DNA of 64,000 nt, from assembly GCF_003254395.2 (NCBI RefSeq), contig NC_037643.1, positions 10,994,963-11,058,962 on the forward strand, given 5' to 3'. The notes under the pieces were generated by a model. That model worked only from the letters and a program-made list of their open reading frames with translations. It searched no databases and was not told the DNA's origin. Position 1 is the stretch's first letter, and every line of letters begins with the position of its first letter. The stretch is from Apis mellifera. Taxonomy: Eukaryota; Arthropoda; Insecta; Hymenoptera; Apidae. Below are positions 1 through 11,500 of this stretch, in pieces. The position numbers and the translations under genes were made by a program.

Positions 1-600
1 ATTCGCGCTCCGTGCTTGCACGTGCTCGCCCTCGCGAGAGGTTTTTATCGCGCCGCGGGGCCCAGCTGCTTATCCAGGGGCCCATGCTCCTCCACTTACT
101 TTATCGCCGCTCTTTCGGCGGAGATAGCGAGCCTGCCCACCGGAAGTGGAATTTTAATTCGCTGACCGTGTAAAGGAGGATGCCTGCTGATACCTGGGAG
201 GTGACTTTTTCTTCCTTTTTCCTCTCCCCCCCTTTTTCTCCTTTTATTTATTTCCATCTATCCCTTCTTTTTTTTTTTCCTTCCTTTTCTTCTCGAGGAG
301 GGTTTGGCCTCGTTTGTGCGCGTGCGTACAAGATCTGGACGCGCGTGTTCTTTGGCAACGTTTACTTTCGCGGCGTTCTTGGCAGCGATTACGATCGGCC
401 TCGGATGAAATTGGTTTTGCGCGTGGATGAAACCGGGTGTGGTTTTTACGGTGCTGCGTATGACGGTGCGTGAGTGGAATGAGAGGTTTCGGGAATTAAC
501 ACAGAGGTGGATTTAGTTGGGTATCTTTGATTGTTTTGGTGGAGTTGTTTGACCGTGGAGGATGAATAACGTTTCTTCTCTTTACGTCTTTTTTTATATT
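1..600. other. Non-coding: GC-rich left edge with pyrimidine tract
   Basis: The first 200 bases are GC- and CpG-rich. A CT/poly-T stretch at 205-290 generates the Phe/Ser/Pro-rich frame at 180-473, which is not a credible protein. No promoter or RNA gene is seen. Confidence 0.6.
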
Positions 601-1718
601 ACGATTAAAATGAGAAAGAATCGATTCCTCGTGTCTCTGTCTTCTCTTCCTTTGGATTTTATTGGTTTATGCGCAAATCTTCATCTCTATCTCGAAATTG
701 TATCAGAGAAAGTATCTAAAGTAAATAGATATTAAAGATTAATTTCCACGTATATATTTTATTTAATAATCAATTTTATTGTGATTGCATTTCGATTTTA
801 GAATATCATAAGAATTATTATACTACCCGATAAGGCTTTTTTCCAGGTTTAGCTTGCGACGACCGAACGTTTATTTCATTTGAACGACTATAGACATCCA
901 ATTACGCAATTACGAGAAAATTGCTGAGCAGCATTTACTCGTCAAACTGCCCGCATTATTCCGTATTCCGTATTAAGTTTCCATAAAAGTCCTTGGTCTT
1001 GCGTCACAAAACTGGACAAATTGAGCAGCAGCTATTTGCTATATAACATATTATAGAGGATTAAACAAAGAATATATAATGCTCGTATACCGTCACGTAA
1101 GTAAGAAAGAAAAGAAATAACGCAAAAAGGAAAATTTTTATTCGAATACTGAAACGTAAACGTGCCGTTTATTCGCACAATTTATCCGGCAAAACTTATA
1201 ACTTATAACATCATTTTTCCTCCATCAGTTTCCGAATTTTTCAAAAATCCGCTACCACTGCCAATACAAATTTTACCAATTTTTTCTCTTCTTCCTTTTT
1301 TCCCTTTTTTTTTTTTTTACACGATCGCGCACCAACGTTACCAATCCCAGGACAGAGGAGCGGATATCGATCGTGAACGAAAAAAATCCGAAGAATGCCC
1401 ATTTCTCTTCAGATCGATACGCGCCGGTTTCGCTCTGGCTATGCTCGTTGCCATCGTTCGAAAGTGCGTCGCAATAAAAGCCAAACAATATTCACACTCG
1501 GTCTTCTATCACCGGAACAACCCCTCAAAAGCAAATATGCACGGTCGAGAGCGGCGCGGCAACGGGAGAAACGAGAAGGGCGGGGGAGGAGGGCGAGCGA
1601 TACAGGAAGAGAGGGGGAGGGAAAAAAGGAAGAATAGAATAGAAAAAAAAGGAAAAAAAGAAAGAAAGGGAAAAAAAAATAAATAAATAAAAAAGAGTGG
1701 AAAAGAGAGCGAATTGCA
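601..1718. other. Non-coding: AT-rich, then purine-rich tract
   Basis: AT-rich to about 1300, with a poly-T run at 1306-1318. From 1560 to 1690 the plus strand is almost pure purine (GGGGGAGGAGGG, AGAGGGGGAGGG, AAAG units). A 174-codon frame across it ends in Gly/Lys/Arg low complexity and is rejected. Confidence 0.6.
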
Positions 1719-1745
1719 GCGAACGAACGAGCGAGCGAGCGAGCG
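1719..1745. repeat. (GCGA)n tetranucleotide repeat
   Basis: GCGAACGAACGAGCGAGC-type units, preceded by a long purine-rich tract (1560-1690). Confidence 0.85.
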
Positions 1746-1846
1746 TCCCGCCTGTAAATTTCCCAAACCCACACCCACCTCGCGTCCGCAACTGGCCGCG
1801 CGTAATCGTAAAAAACCGTGGCGTATCGGCCTACTATATACGTCGA

Positions 1847-1885
1847 TATAAAAATCGAGCTGTCAGGTGCGTGCGCGTTCACAGA
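1847..1885 (+). promoter_or_regulatory. Candidate TATA element with Initiator-like word
   Basis: TATAAAAA begins at 1847. TTCACAG with its A at 1881 lies 34 bases downstream, at the far edge of the usual TATA-to-start distance. It is in a GC-rich island and is followed by the small frame at 1917-2048. Weak on its own. Confidence 0.2.
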
Positions 1886-1916
1886 GTGGATTTGTTAAGG
1901 TGCAGCAGGTTCATAA

Positions 1917-2048
1917 ATGGCTGCCCCGCCTCATCCGCTAACCTGTCGCCCATCGCGTACCCATCGTATGTACAGCGAACAGCGGCCGGAAGCGGCCGAT
2001 TTGCCCTCTTTTAACGAAATGCCCGGCTCTGACCTCGCGCCAATATAA
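1917..2048 (+). other. Candidate small ORF, 43 codons (unrecognised)
   Basis: An ATG in context AAATGG opens 43 codons ending with TAA at 2046-2048. The predicted peptide begins MAAPPHPLTCRPS and ends SDLAPI. It is rich in Pro and Arg, with no signal peptide, membrane segment or domain I recognise. It is noted only because a TATA-like element lies about 70 bases upstream. Open frames this short are frequent in GC-rich, CpG-rich DNA, so coding status is doubtful. Confidence 0.1.
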
Positions 2049-2270
2049 TATCGCCGCAGCCACGTGAGCGCATCGGGCGCATTAAGCGCAATTATGCGAG
2101 GCCCACTATGCCGCGCCGCTATGGGCATCGTTAAGAGTGCTTCGTCCAAAGCCTCTTAAGGGCCTTGGCGACGGGTACAGGTTCTTTCTAGGAGAGCGTT
2201 GTGCGCGCGCTCAGGTCCCGAACAGGTGTGATGGAGCGGAAAGTACGGAGCCAGTATATACTCTAGGCGG

Positions 2271-3280
2271 ACAGAATGTATACTAAACGTAACGATGTAA
2301 ACTGTTCTATATTGTTTTCTTTTTTCATATCGTTATTACGGGACGGAATAACTTTGGGCGAATATTTTCTTCAATATTTGTAATCAATTCAATTGTATAT
2401 ATGCGAATTTTAGAATTGTATATATTGGAGTTATCGTTTGAAATTTATCTCTCCCATCGAGGAGAATTTCTCTCTCTCTGGCCATATACGTAAAGGAAAG
2501 AGAAATAAACGTAACAATTTGCCTTCGTTAGCGGGATAAAATCCAAGGCGCAAATTAATTCCCAACGGGAATTAGGAGGGAAACGAGGATCTCGGTTGGT
2601 GGAAAAAAAAGAAACGCACGGCGGATCCCCATCCATTATCAGCGGGTTCGCGCGATTGTTTGTTCCGAGATGCACGGCCAGGCTCCTTTCCACGGTTTCC
2701 GTCATACGTGGCAGCGTCGGAAGTGGCGGGTATAATAAAATCGTGACACGTATCGTGCGTGCCTGCAAAAACATATTTTTCATCGCGTTCCAGGAAGTTC
2801 GCTTATTAAGGGGCCTCTCGGTGTTTCTCTCGCTCGACGCGGAGGGCCGCGATCAGCCAGACACCTCTCAGCCTTAACCGTCGTGTAAAACGTGCGACGA
2901 ATCGCCGCCCAGACAAATGAGGCAATAAATTCCCTTGGATATAACCGAAAGTTCCGCGGATCAAGCTACGTCTACCACCCGTTCATGCATCTCGAAACTT
3001 TCTACGAAACCGCGCCCTCTCGACTGCGCGAATTCTAACGCGGTTCGTCGCAACCTCGTCCCTGTGTGTGCGTGTGTGTCTGTGCGTGTGTGTGTGTGCG
3101 AGTTCGCGAGTCTTGTCCCGCGATCCTCGCCATTTTCCTTCCATCGATCATTTCGAGTTCGTTGCTCGATAAAAGAAGTTGTCGAGACTTTTGAAGAAGT
3201 GAAAAATCGCGTACGAAATAAATACAAGCAGAGATTTTTCAAGAGATTTTTTATAAGAGTTTGCCCCTAAGGTTTTGTAA
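2271..3280. other. Non-coding: AT stretch then mixed island with GT tract
   Basis: 2280-2450 is AT-rich. 2520-3200 is mixed composition, with a GT-rich stretch at 3063-3100. Overlapping frames on both strands (93-112 codons) have no recognisable content. Confidence 0.5.
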
Positions 3281-4330
3281 TTATTGGTAATTCGAATTCG
3301 TTTATTTGGAAATTTGAAATGAAAATGTTATATCGAAACTTCTGGGATAGGGTTTGGAAATAGGAATCGGTATTAATGGATATATCATTGGCCCGTTACT
3401 GCGGTTAACTCGCTTTCACATCACTCGAATTAATTTTGAGACCGGTATCAGGGAAGATAACACGGAAACCCCATTTGCGTAATCTCACGTGACATCACAG
3501 CCTTTGCTTTGAAATTCTATATTACTTTCTAATTTCGATCAAATTTTCGTTGATCAAATAAAATCCGTTGATTTCTTTCCGGGAAAGCGTGCGTTTTCAT
3601 CTTTCGATATTTTTATTTTATGATATTTGAAATCGATAAAACGTTACACGATGTTACACGTAATGTAATGAAAAAAATGAGATAGGATACAAGCACATTG
3701 TTGTACATCGTAAAAGTCAATGGTTTTTATTAAATGTTAATTAAATTGTTGCGATCATACAGGTACCAGTATGAAATAATTATAACTTATAATCAGCAAT
3801 ATTTTATAGATAATGCAATGAATTGAATAGTTGCACAGAGAAAGGAAGATTTATAAGAATCAAAGAAAAAGAAAAAAAATAACGAGGATGCTTAACAGGG
3901 CACACGTTACCAAATAAATGAATACATTTACCAAATGATCGATATATTTTTAAACAAATGTCCCATAGAGTTCCACAAAGTATAATTTACATGAATAAAT
4001 AAGCAGTGTCTGTGACAAAATGATAAGTTTTTATCTAGCCATGCTCACCTGCACTACTCGAATACTTTACACGAGTATTTTTCAAAGAAACCCACCTTAT
4101 GCCGGTTTCCAACGTGATCATTGGGGCCCTCGACGCCATTAATGCGGCGCTCGCGACGCGTGTACGCTCACAGGAAGTTGCTTATCTCGACTAGACACCG
4201 CCAACAATTTCCTTCTATTAATATTTTAATTCTGGATACTTGGAAACGTTTAAGTAAAAGAAATTTGAAATGTTTCCTGTAAATTGTTTAAATTATTTCT
4301 CGATATCGAATTTTTATTTTTAAAATTTCA
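3281..4330. other. Non-coding AT-rich DNA with a small GC island
   Basis: Apart from the CACGTG motif at 3484 this is AT-rich. The island 4080-4200 holds a minus-strand frame (MASRAPMITLETGIRWVSLK) that reaches a strong donor word GCAG|GTGAGC at plus 4049. The frame has a poor start context and no partner exon, so it is noted only. Confidence 0.45.
3484..3499 (+). promoter_or_regulatory. CTCACGTGACATCACA motif, copy 1
   Basis: A 16-bp word containing the palindromic E-box CACGTG in a TCACGTGAC context, which resembles the CLEAR element bound by Mitf/TFEB-family bHLH-Zip factors. It overlaps TGACATCA. An identical word occurs at 62693-62708. In isolation a shared 16-mer is near chance expectation for a window this size. 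Confidence 0.3.
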
Positions 4331-5720
4331 AAGTGACTTTGTAAATAGTGATCGATATAATAAAAAGTATTGAAGAACAGCGTCGATCGACATACAGTTA
4401 AACTTAAAGTAGCTCGTAAGCGGCGCACGGTTTAAAAAAAAAAAAAGAAGAACTTGGAGCTGTTGGCGTACAAAATGAGTAATTTCCATGAAACGACCAT
4501 AGTCACGATACTTCTTGCGATCGTTTCCAGGCTCGATAAAAAAAGAAAACCTGCGTCTTAGTATCTTCGTTTTCACAAGTTGAAAGCTCTTTTTTTACTC
4601 GATCATTGAACGAAGTAACGAGTAATTGATTAAAATTGATAAATTAAAAGTAATAAAATCTTCTGCATACGATTAAATAAAAGTCAATCAACAATACTTA
4701 CTTCGATCATTTTATCTTGCTGTTGAACAATGAGTAACCATTTAAATTAGACGTAACAAGTGCGAGAAAAATTTCTTGAACAGAAATCTATACAAAATTA
4801 GAAGAGGATGAATCGGTTAACTGCTAGGCAAAACTAGAAATTTCACGTTTGACGTATCGTAAACACAAGGGTCCACGTTCGGGATATTATGATATGGACC
4901 CTTTCCTTGTCACACGGCTTCCCCATCAGAACGCCGACTTTACGAGGAAGAGATGTAGAATATCGCGTGTTCGAATCGATCCAGCCTGTTTTTATTATCG
5001 TTATGCCAGCGTTTCTGCTTTATGGAATAATCAAAGCGCGTGGCGAGCTATTGTTCGGGATTCGGGGCGTCGTACGATCGGCAAACTTTATGCAAAGACG
5101 GTTGAAAAGTAATGGGATAGAACGTGTGAAAAAGTGTGAAACAATGTTGTACATTTGAATTTCAATCGATTTCTTGCTTGATAAATATACTTTTTTTTTT
5201 CTTTTTTTCCTTTTTTGAAAGACAACGGAACGTTAGAATGACGCTCGAGGAGAATGATATGTTAAAGAGAGTATGGAAGTAAGAAAATTTTCCGTGTTAC
5301 GTTATTTCGACGACCAAGTGGGAACGAACTTTGTATTTTAATAATTTTTAAGAACTATGAATTTTGGGAGAAATAATTATTATTCGATCGGTATAATGTT
5401 CGATCCCGTATTTTATATTTTCTGACTTTTATATTTCTTATCACTGGCCACATTTCACCTCAGCCTATTTCTATTTATTTTACCTCATTTATGGTGACCT
5501 AACACTTCCACGAATCTCGTCCTTCGGCTTTCAACCAGTTTTGAAGCAGATTCTCAGAATCATTTCATTCAGTTCCTCGTGTTCCCATGAACCGTAGAAA
5601 GTGGAATCACTAATCTTTAGATACATATCTGATATTTACGTTAAAAAATATTATGGAACGTCCGATATAAAGTGCCTTTATACTCGTTTTCTGCAGTCAT
5701 GTTAAACGTAAAATAAAAAA

Positions 5721-5725
<5 letters not shown>
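4331..5725. other. Non-coding AT-rich DNA with island 4860-5110
   Basis: The island is mixed composition and carries two overlapping 87-89 codon frames without recognisable domains. A minus-strand GTAAGTATT donor word occurs near 4706 in AT-rich context and has no open frame behind it. Confidence 0.5.

Positions 5726-5753
<28 letters not shown>
5726..5753. repeat. (TA)n microsatellite, 28 bp
   Basis: Uninterrupted TA dinucleotides between GTG and CACG. Likely length-polymorphic. Confidence 0.97.
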
Positions 5754-5756
<3 letters not shown>

Positions 5757-6185
5757 GTTCCCTAAATCTGAGGAATTTCCAATTCCTATAAATAATCGCA
5801 ACAAATTCCAACATTGATCCATTTTCTATCCTTCACTTTTACAATTTCACACCGAACCGTATTTATTTTATCGCCACCGCTTGTTATCGTTATACAACAG
5901 AATTTACTAGAACCGGTCCAGTTGTAACTGGTGATTTATAAAATGATCACCCAATTTCTTTCTCCTCCTTATTCCCTTCCCTTATTTTATTATTTTATCG
6001 TCCAATTCTTTCCCGAGTCATTTAAATCGAGCAACGATTCAGAACCTTTAAATTTAATAGCCTGTGTTGTTGTTCACTGGTTATACCATCTATTTCGATT
6101 GTCTAATATATCCTCTTAGCGCCAAAATCGGTCGTTCCGTTCATTACACACGAACGCCGCTCCTTCCTTCGCTGTGCGTTCCTAT

Positions 6186-6209
6186 AGAGAGAGAGAGTGA
6201 GAGAGAGAC

Positions 6210-6244
<35 letters not shown>

Positions 6245-6261
6245 AAAAAAAAGGGGGGGGG
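6186..6261. repeat. Compound (GA)n, A-rich and poly-G tract
   Basis: GA repeats with two small interruptions (GTGA and CACTCA) are followed by an A-rich run and then nine G at 6253-6261. The purine strand is continuous for most of its length, so mirror-symmetric triplex DNA is possible. GAGAG words match insect GAGA-factor sites in principle. Confidence 0.95.
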
Positions 6262-6544
6262 ACGCTTTTGCAGCGTGTAAATCGTTTCCCATGTATACCG
6301 TTCTAAAAGCCAGCCAGTTTTCCGAGACGTGGGCGCAGACCTCGCTGTAAATCGAATTTTGTGGAATTCTTCGTAACACAAGAGCGAATCGGTTTTATAT
6401 CGCACCGCGAAAGGATGATGCGCGTCCGATTTTATTGGGTTCATATTTCCAGCCTGGCTCTCTACACTTCGAGTTGTACTTTTGACGAAACGAGACGTTT
6501 ATAGGGACACCGTTATTCGATGCCTCGATATGCAAATGAATGCA

Positions 6545-6603
6545 TTTTTTTTTCTTCTCTTTTTTTTTCTTTTTTTTTTCTTTCTTTCTTTCTTTTTTTT
6601 TTT
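6545..6603. repeat. T-rich (TTTC)n tract
   Basis: About 59 bp of T-runs separated by single C bases, followed by another T-rich run near 6660-6690. It is the source of a spurious hydrophobic frame at 6482-6757. Confidence 0.95.
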
Positions 6604-7120
6604 ATATCCCTTCCTTTTACGAGTTTCCTCGCATTTTCTGGATATCGTTCGATTTACACTTTTTTTTTCCCTTTTTCTTTCTGTGTTTAAATTTGTGTTT
6701 TATGGTTTAGTTCCGATACGTTTCATTTTCATAACTCATTTTTGGAATTGTATATAATTTCATATTAAATTTCTTATTTTTTAATTCTTATTCTCTAATT
6801 ATCAAATCAAAGAAATTATACCTTGATATCTCTATAATAACTATAATTTTGTTTAAAAAGAAAGAGATGCATATAGAATTTTAAATAAATACTAAGTATT
6901 TCAAAAAGAAAGAAATGCTAGGACTAATTTTAAGGGGAACAGAATTATCCAGCACATTTAATAATTTTACCAATATTAAAAAAAAAAAACAATAATTAAC
7001 AAAAAATTACCGAACGAATTAAATAAATCCTCTTCTTAAATTGCATTGAACACACTTGTAAAATATTATCATCTTCATTTTCATTGAATTCAACGCAAGA
7101 TCCAAAATCCGCGCGAAATA

Positions 7121-9156
7121 AAATATTTCACATTTCAACGTGATCTGAAAAAACGTTATATTTCAAAGTTCTTCCAGTCCTTTCGTCAGTATCGAGAAAC
7201 GTAAACTTCGCATCGTCACTTTCGTTCGATTCGCGCAGAAACGATGAACTCATAATAAGGGTGGAAAATGAAACGGGGAATCGTAACACGAAAGAGCAGT
7301 ATACGGGTGGAGGGATCGCCGAAACGTATCTGGCTTCCGCGTGGCTTTCACCTTTTGCAACAGACAACGCAGGTTGCGGTAATGGCACCTGGAACAATAA
7401 CGGGCCGGTTTAACGCCATAGAGTTGTTCCGCCGACCGGGGATCCGCATGCATTAGCTACAGTGAGAACTACCTAACTCGAGAGCTAGATGAGAGGATCG
7501 GTTTCGATGGTATCGGCCTTTGCCACCCGTGGCTTCTCTTCCGCTCTGGAACCGAGTCGACGGCCCCTCCTTCTCCTCCTCCTCCTCCTCCACCTCCTCC
7601 CTCCCCTCTCACCAACGTTAAATTAGCCCCGAAGCGCGTTGAGCAACCCGTCGCCTCGATGACGATGCTCGAAAGCGGCCCGAATTTTCCCCGCTTTTCA
7701 ATTTTAATTCCAATCCTTGTTCTTTTTTTCCTCCTTTTTTTCTTCCTTCCACTGATTTAACCGTTCGTAGTTACGCGATGCAATTTGTAATGGAAATTCG
7801 ACAGAGCAAGTATTGCACATACGCGGTGGAAAGTTTGCTTCAATTAAACGTACAATATTTTTGAAAAGTTTCTAGTTTGCACGATGGTTTTCTTTTTAAT
7901 TCGTCGGCAAAAGCACGAGATTTAATTTGATAATAATAATTTAACAAAAATCACGAAGGAATACATTTTCCATTCTCGGAATTATTCAAAATGTCCGCAA
8001 TGATTTTTGCGCAGTGGCGTAGTTTCGTAGAAACGAACGAGGGGTGAGGGGGCATTGAAGAGGGCGGTTGGATATCAGTGACTCTCGTGCAAAGATTCCT
8101 CCAAGATGGTCCGCATAATACCGGCATTTATAACAGCGGCGTATCTACCCCTTCCGCGGCGGCGTAACCATCTTGGCCCCTTCTTATCGTGGCACGAATG
8201 TATAATAAGCAGCGTCACAACCCCCGCGCGTTCACGTGTTTGATCTATGATCTTCCGGCGATCGTATCGCGCCACGATGGACGTGGAAGGATGGGCCGTG
8301 GGGTGGGAGGGCAGCGAAATTCGCTTTAGAAATCCCTCCGAGTTACCTGTTTCATTAAGTGGGCCGCGTATCTGGGGGAAATCATAAGCGGTCGGGAGGC
8401 GTGTTTCACGAAGTCGGCGAGACGCGACGGGCTCCTGTTTGTTTCAATTTATACGTGTGTATACTTTGCTCGATTCTCTTCCTCTTTGTTTTTTTTTCTT
8501 TTTTTTTTTTTTTCGTTACACTTTCTTTCATCGAAGAGTGTTACGAAAGAAGGAATTATTCATATTTTGAGAGGGGAACAGAGTCCTGTTTTAATGACGT
8601 GGAATTTGCTTCTTCGAATTTCAATTTATTTTTAGAATCATTGAAATTTTTATTGGTGGACGTTATTGATAAGGAAAATTGTTCGAATTATGAAGATATA
8701 ATTAAAGAAGGAGTAAAAAAAAAAGATGATTTAATTAGTCCAAATTACGAAGGTATCGAAACCAGTTAATACTTTTGCTAAAAATCCATTCCTATTTCCG
8801 TAAATCAATATTCAAAGTTTAACAACTTCGTTTCACGTGTTCGTTCCTTAAATATGCTATAACGTACTCAACCTTTCTTCTCCGCCATTTCCGAGGCCCG
8901 AAGTAAATTTAGTTACGACCGCGAAGTAAATTGATGGCAAGAATTAAGTTTCAATAGTATTTCTCGCTGATTCATGTTTGTTAATTTAATAACGGCATAC
9001 GTTTATACGCGGCATGTGTGGTCGTAATTCATCAAACAGGTTCTTTGTTTACGGAATGTCATACAACACGATGTTCTCATTCTGATTTTAATGAGAACGT
9101 TTCCTTCCTTTTATAACTCTGTCCCTGGAAAAATATCATATTCTTTTTCTTTTTTT
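7121..9156. other. Non-coding: GC island with CTC tract, then AT-rich
   Basis: 7260-7700 is GC-rich and includes a (CTC)n tract at 7571-7602. 8040-8450 is a second island. A T-run at 8489-8513 starts a Phe-rich frame (8359-8769) that is not credible. 8770-9156 is AT-rich. Confidence 0.55.
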
Positions 9157-9655
9157 GCAACTTTTCAATTATTTCATAAATATTTGCATCAATCGAATTT
9201 TCCTTACAAGAACAATATCATATCTATCCGATTCAGACAGATCTGAAAGACATCACAGAACATTTAAAGAAAAGTAATATTCTAAACTCTTCGCTTTAAA
9301 ATCCATTTTGTTGAATTGTAAAAGACTCTCACGATAATTTAAACTCATCATCTTCACCTAATTCGAAATTAAGAAATGCAAAAAGATCGAATTTTTTTTT
9401 TGCACATTTATCGTTCTTTCCTGCAACTTTTTAATTATTTCATAAATATTTGCATCAATCGAATTTTCCTTACAAGAACAATATCATATCTATCCGATTC
9501 AGACAGATCTGGAAGACATCACAGAACATTTAAAGAAAAGTAATCTTCTAAAATCTTCGCTTTAAAATCCATTTTGTAAAAGACTCTCACGATAATTTAA
9601 ACTCATCTTCACCTAATTCGAAATCGAGAAATGCGAAAAGATCGAATATTTTTTT
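9157..9655. repeat. Tandem direct duplication, two copies of about 240 bp
   Basis: Copy 1 runs from about 9157 to 9400 and copy 2 from about 9423 to 9655, so the starts are 266 bp apart. Both begin with TGCAACTTTT(C/T)AATTATTT and end in AAAGATCGAAT followed by T-rich sequence. By eye they differ at about seven substitutions. Copy 1 also has an extra 8 bp (around 9312) and an extra 3 bp (around 9350). The unit is AT-rich, non-coding in all frames and has no obvious terminal inverted repeats or poly-A tail, so segmental tandem duplication (unequal exchange or replication slippage) fits better than transposition. The high identity of non-coding DNA suggests a recent event. Confidence 0.93.
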
Positions 9656-11500
9656 ATTCAAAACTCGAGTTTTTCGATAAATTGATATACCATCAATTAT
9701 AATCTCCTCCTCTCTGCAATCATTGAATTTTGTTGTTACTTAAACAGGGACGACATCCCCTTCTCTCCCTCTCCCTCCGCTAAGAGGAACAGACGTTGAA
9801 GGGCCGAATTCGATTTTAACCACCGGTTATGATTCCTGGTATCCGTTCGAGGCGCGATCGGTTTCTCTCCTATATTTTTCTGCTTCGAAATAATAATAAT
9901 AATAATCGGGTGCCTCGGACGTGTTTTTTCCCCGATTATTCGGACGCGCGTCGAAGGGAACGGTTAATATCACGCTGTCACACGATTCATTCGAACCTCG
10001 ACTCTCCATGCCAGCCTTTCTATTAATCGCCCCAATTATCCATCCCCCCACTTTTATTCCTCATTCCTTTTTTCGCCACCTCCCCGTATTTATGCACGAG
10101 ATTGTCGTCGTCGTCGTCGTGTAAATCGCGAGGAAGAAGAAGAAGATCGCGCGGGAGAAAATATGCCGTTACCTATCTTATTGGAGGCGTAAATTTTGAG
10201 GGAAACTCGGTTTCGAGCTCGAACCTATTTGCCGCGATCTATAAATCTTGTTAAGACACAGGTAAGGAGTAATTCTTTCGGGAGAAATGCTTCGGTAGTT
10301 CTCTCTCTCTAGATTATTCTGGGAAAGAATTTCTCGAATGAAAAAAAAAAAAGAAAGAAAGAAAGAAAAGAAAAGCAAAATTTAAAACTTAAAAAAACTT
10401 CCCCTTGATATAAATTAATTTTCATCTTCATTCCTCTCTTCGCTTCCCAATAAATACATATTCAAATTCTAAACGCGATCCAATTGCCTGATAAACAAAC
10501 CTAATTAACGCACTCGAAATCGCGGGAATTTCTCAATTTCAGCGAACTGGACGGAGGGGGAAAAGGGGCAATTGGCAAATATATACATATATATAAAGAG
10601 GGTCGCGGAGTAACGCGATGCCTGGCGGGGGGTTGAAACGATATCTAACAATGATACGCGTAGACAAATGTGGATCCATTGCAGAAGAAACCATACGTGA
10701 AGGCCGGGCACGAGGGTAAATTGGACCGCGGACGGGGGTTGTCGAGTGGACAAGGGAGGAAAAGGAGGAGGAGGAGGAGGAGGAAGAGGGCATCTGGCTC
10801 CTTACAATTAAACGAAGCCTCGGAGAAGCCCTCGAAACCGAGCCGTCGCAGTGGTCAACAGCTGCGCATTCTGAATACTAATTCAGAAATGTTTACACAC
10901 CCGCGTGCTGCACCCGGCACCCACGCTCGACGTTCAATGCGCGCATCGATGTTACAAGGAAGAAACTTTCGGATTAGCGTATCAGTGTTTTATTATTCGT
11001 CTGGAATTCTTATAAAAGTGTGAATCATCGTAATCTTGATCCATCAAACGAACTGTACTCATATTTGTCGAATACTCACCCTTCCATGGTTTGTTCCATC
11101 CCCTCTCCCGAAGATTTCGCGTTAATCATTCATCGACTCGTTTTAAAAAGCGTTCTAAAAAGCCGTCGACTCGAAATCCGTTTCAGCCTCCCTTCAGGGC
11201 AGGCTTGCACCCTCATCTCCATACTGATTTCACGCTTGTCATGGGAGGGGGGGTCCCCGGGGTTCGGCCAAATATTTATGAAGATGTAACCGTTATTTTG
11301 ATAAGCGGCCTCGAATTGATATCGGTACTCTTTTCTGGGTCGGGTCGAGGGGCCGAAGTGCGAATATAAACGCGTCCACGCGTCTCCCCCGAGGACACGG
11401 CCAAGATCTGCTGTTTCAATATTGGGGTGGCTGGCGGTTCGCTCCTCCAAACATATACTCGTTGGGAGGGGGGATACGCGAAAAACCCATTCCAAATAAA
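9656..11500. other. Non-coding: islands with AAT, GTC and GGA repeats
   Basis: Contains (GTC)n at 10103-10120, a strong but isolated donor word CACAG|GTAAGG at 10262, an AAAG tract at 10340-10375, a (GGA)n tract at 10755-10790 and GC-mixed DNA from 10500 to 11480. A minus-strand GTGAGTATT donor word at about 11078 follows a short ATG frame (MINAKSSGEGMEQTMEG), which is too short to support. Confidence 0.5.
9889..9906. repeat. (AAT)6 microsatellite
   Basis: Six AAT units in tandem, ending at TCGGG. Confidence 0.93.

Larger units (their letters stand above)
1746..2270. other. Non-coding GC-rich island
   Basis: CpG-rich and non-repetitive, with the TATA-like element and small frame listed separately. 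It contains GCATTAAGCGCAATTATGCG-type homeodomain words near 2095 and an E-box CACGTG at 2061. Candidate regulatory DNA. Confidence 0.4.
5754..7120. other. Non-coding: microsatellites and AT-rich DNA
   Basis: Holds the compound GA/poly-G tract and the TTTC tract listed separately, then featureless AT-rich DNA from 6750 to 7120. Confidence 0.6.

Noticed and set aside
1162..1882. 174-codon plus and 147-codon minus frames
   Set aside because: Both depend on poly-T and purine tracts; their ends are homopolymer-like.
3494..3510. ATCACAGCC, the seed of the miR-2/13 family
   Set aside because: No complementary arm within about 70 bases upstream or downstream, so no precursor hairpin; the word belongs to the CACGTGACATCACA motif.
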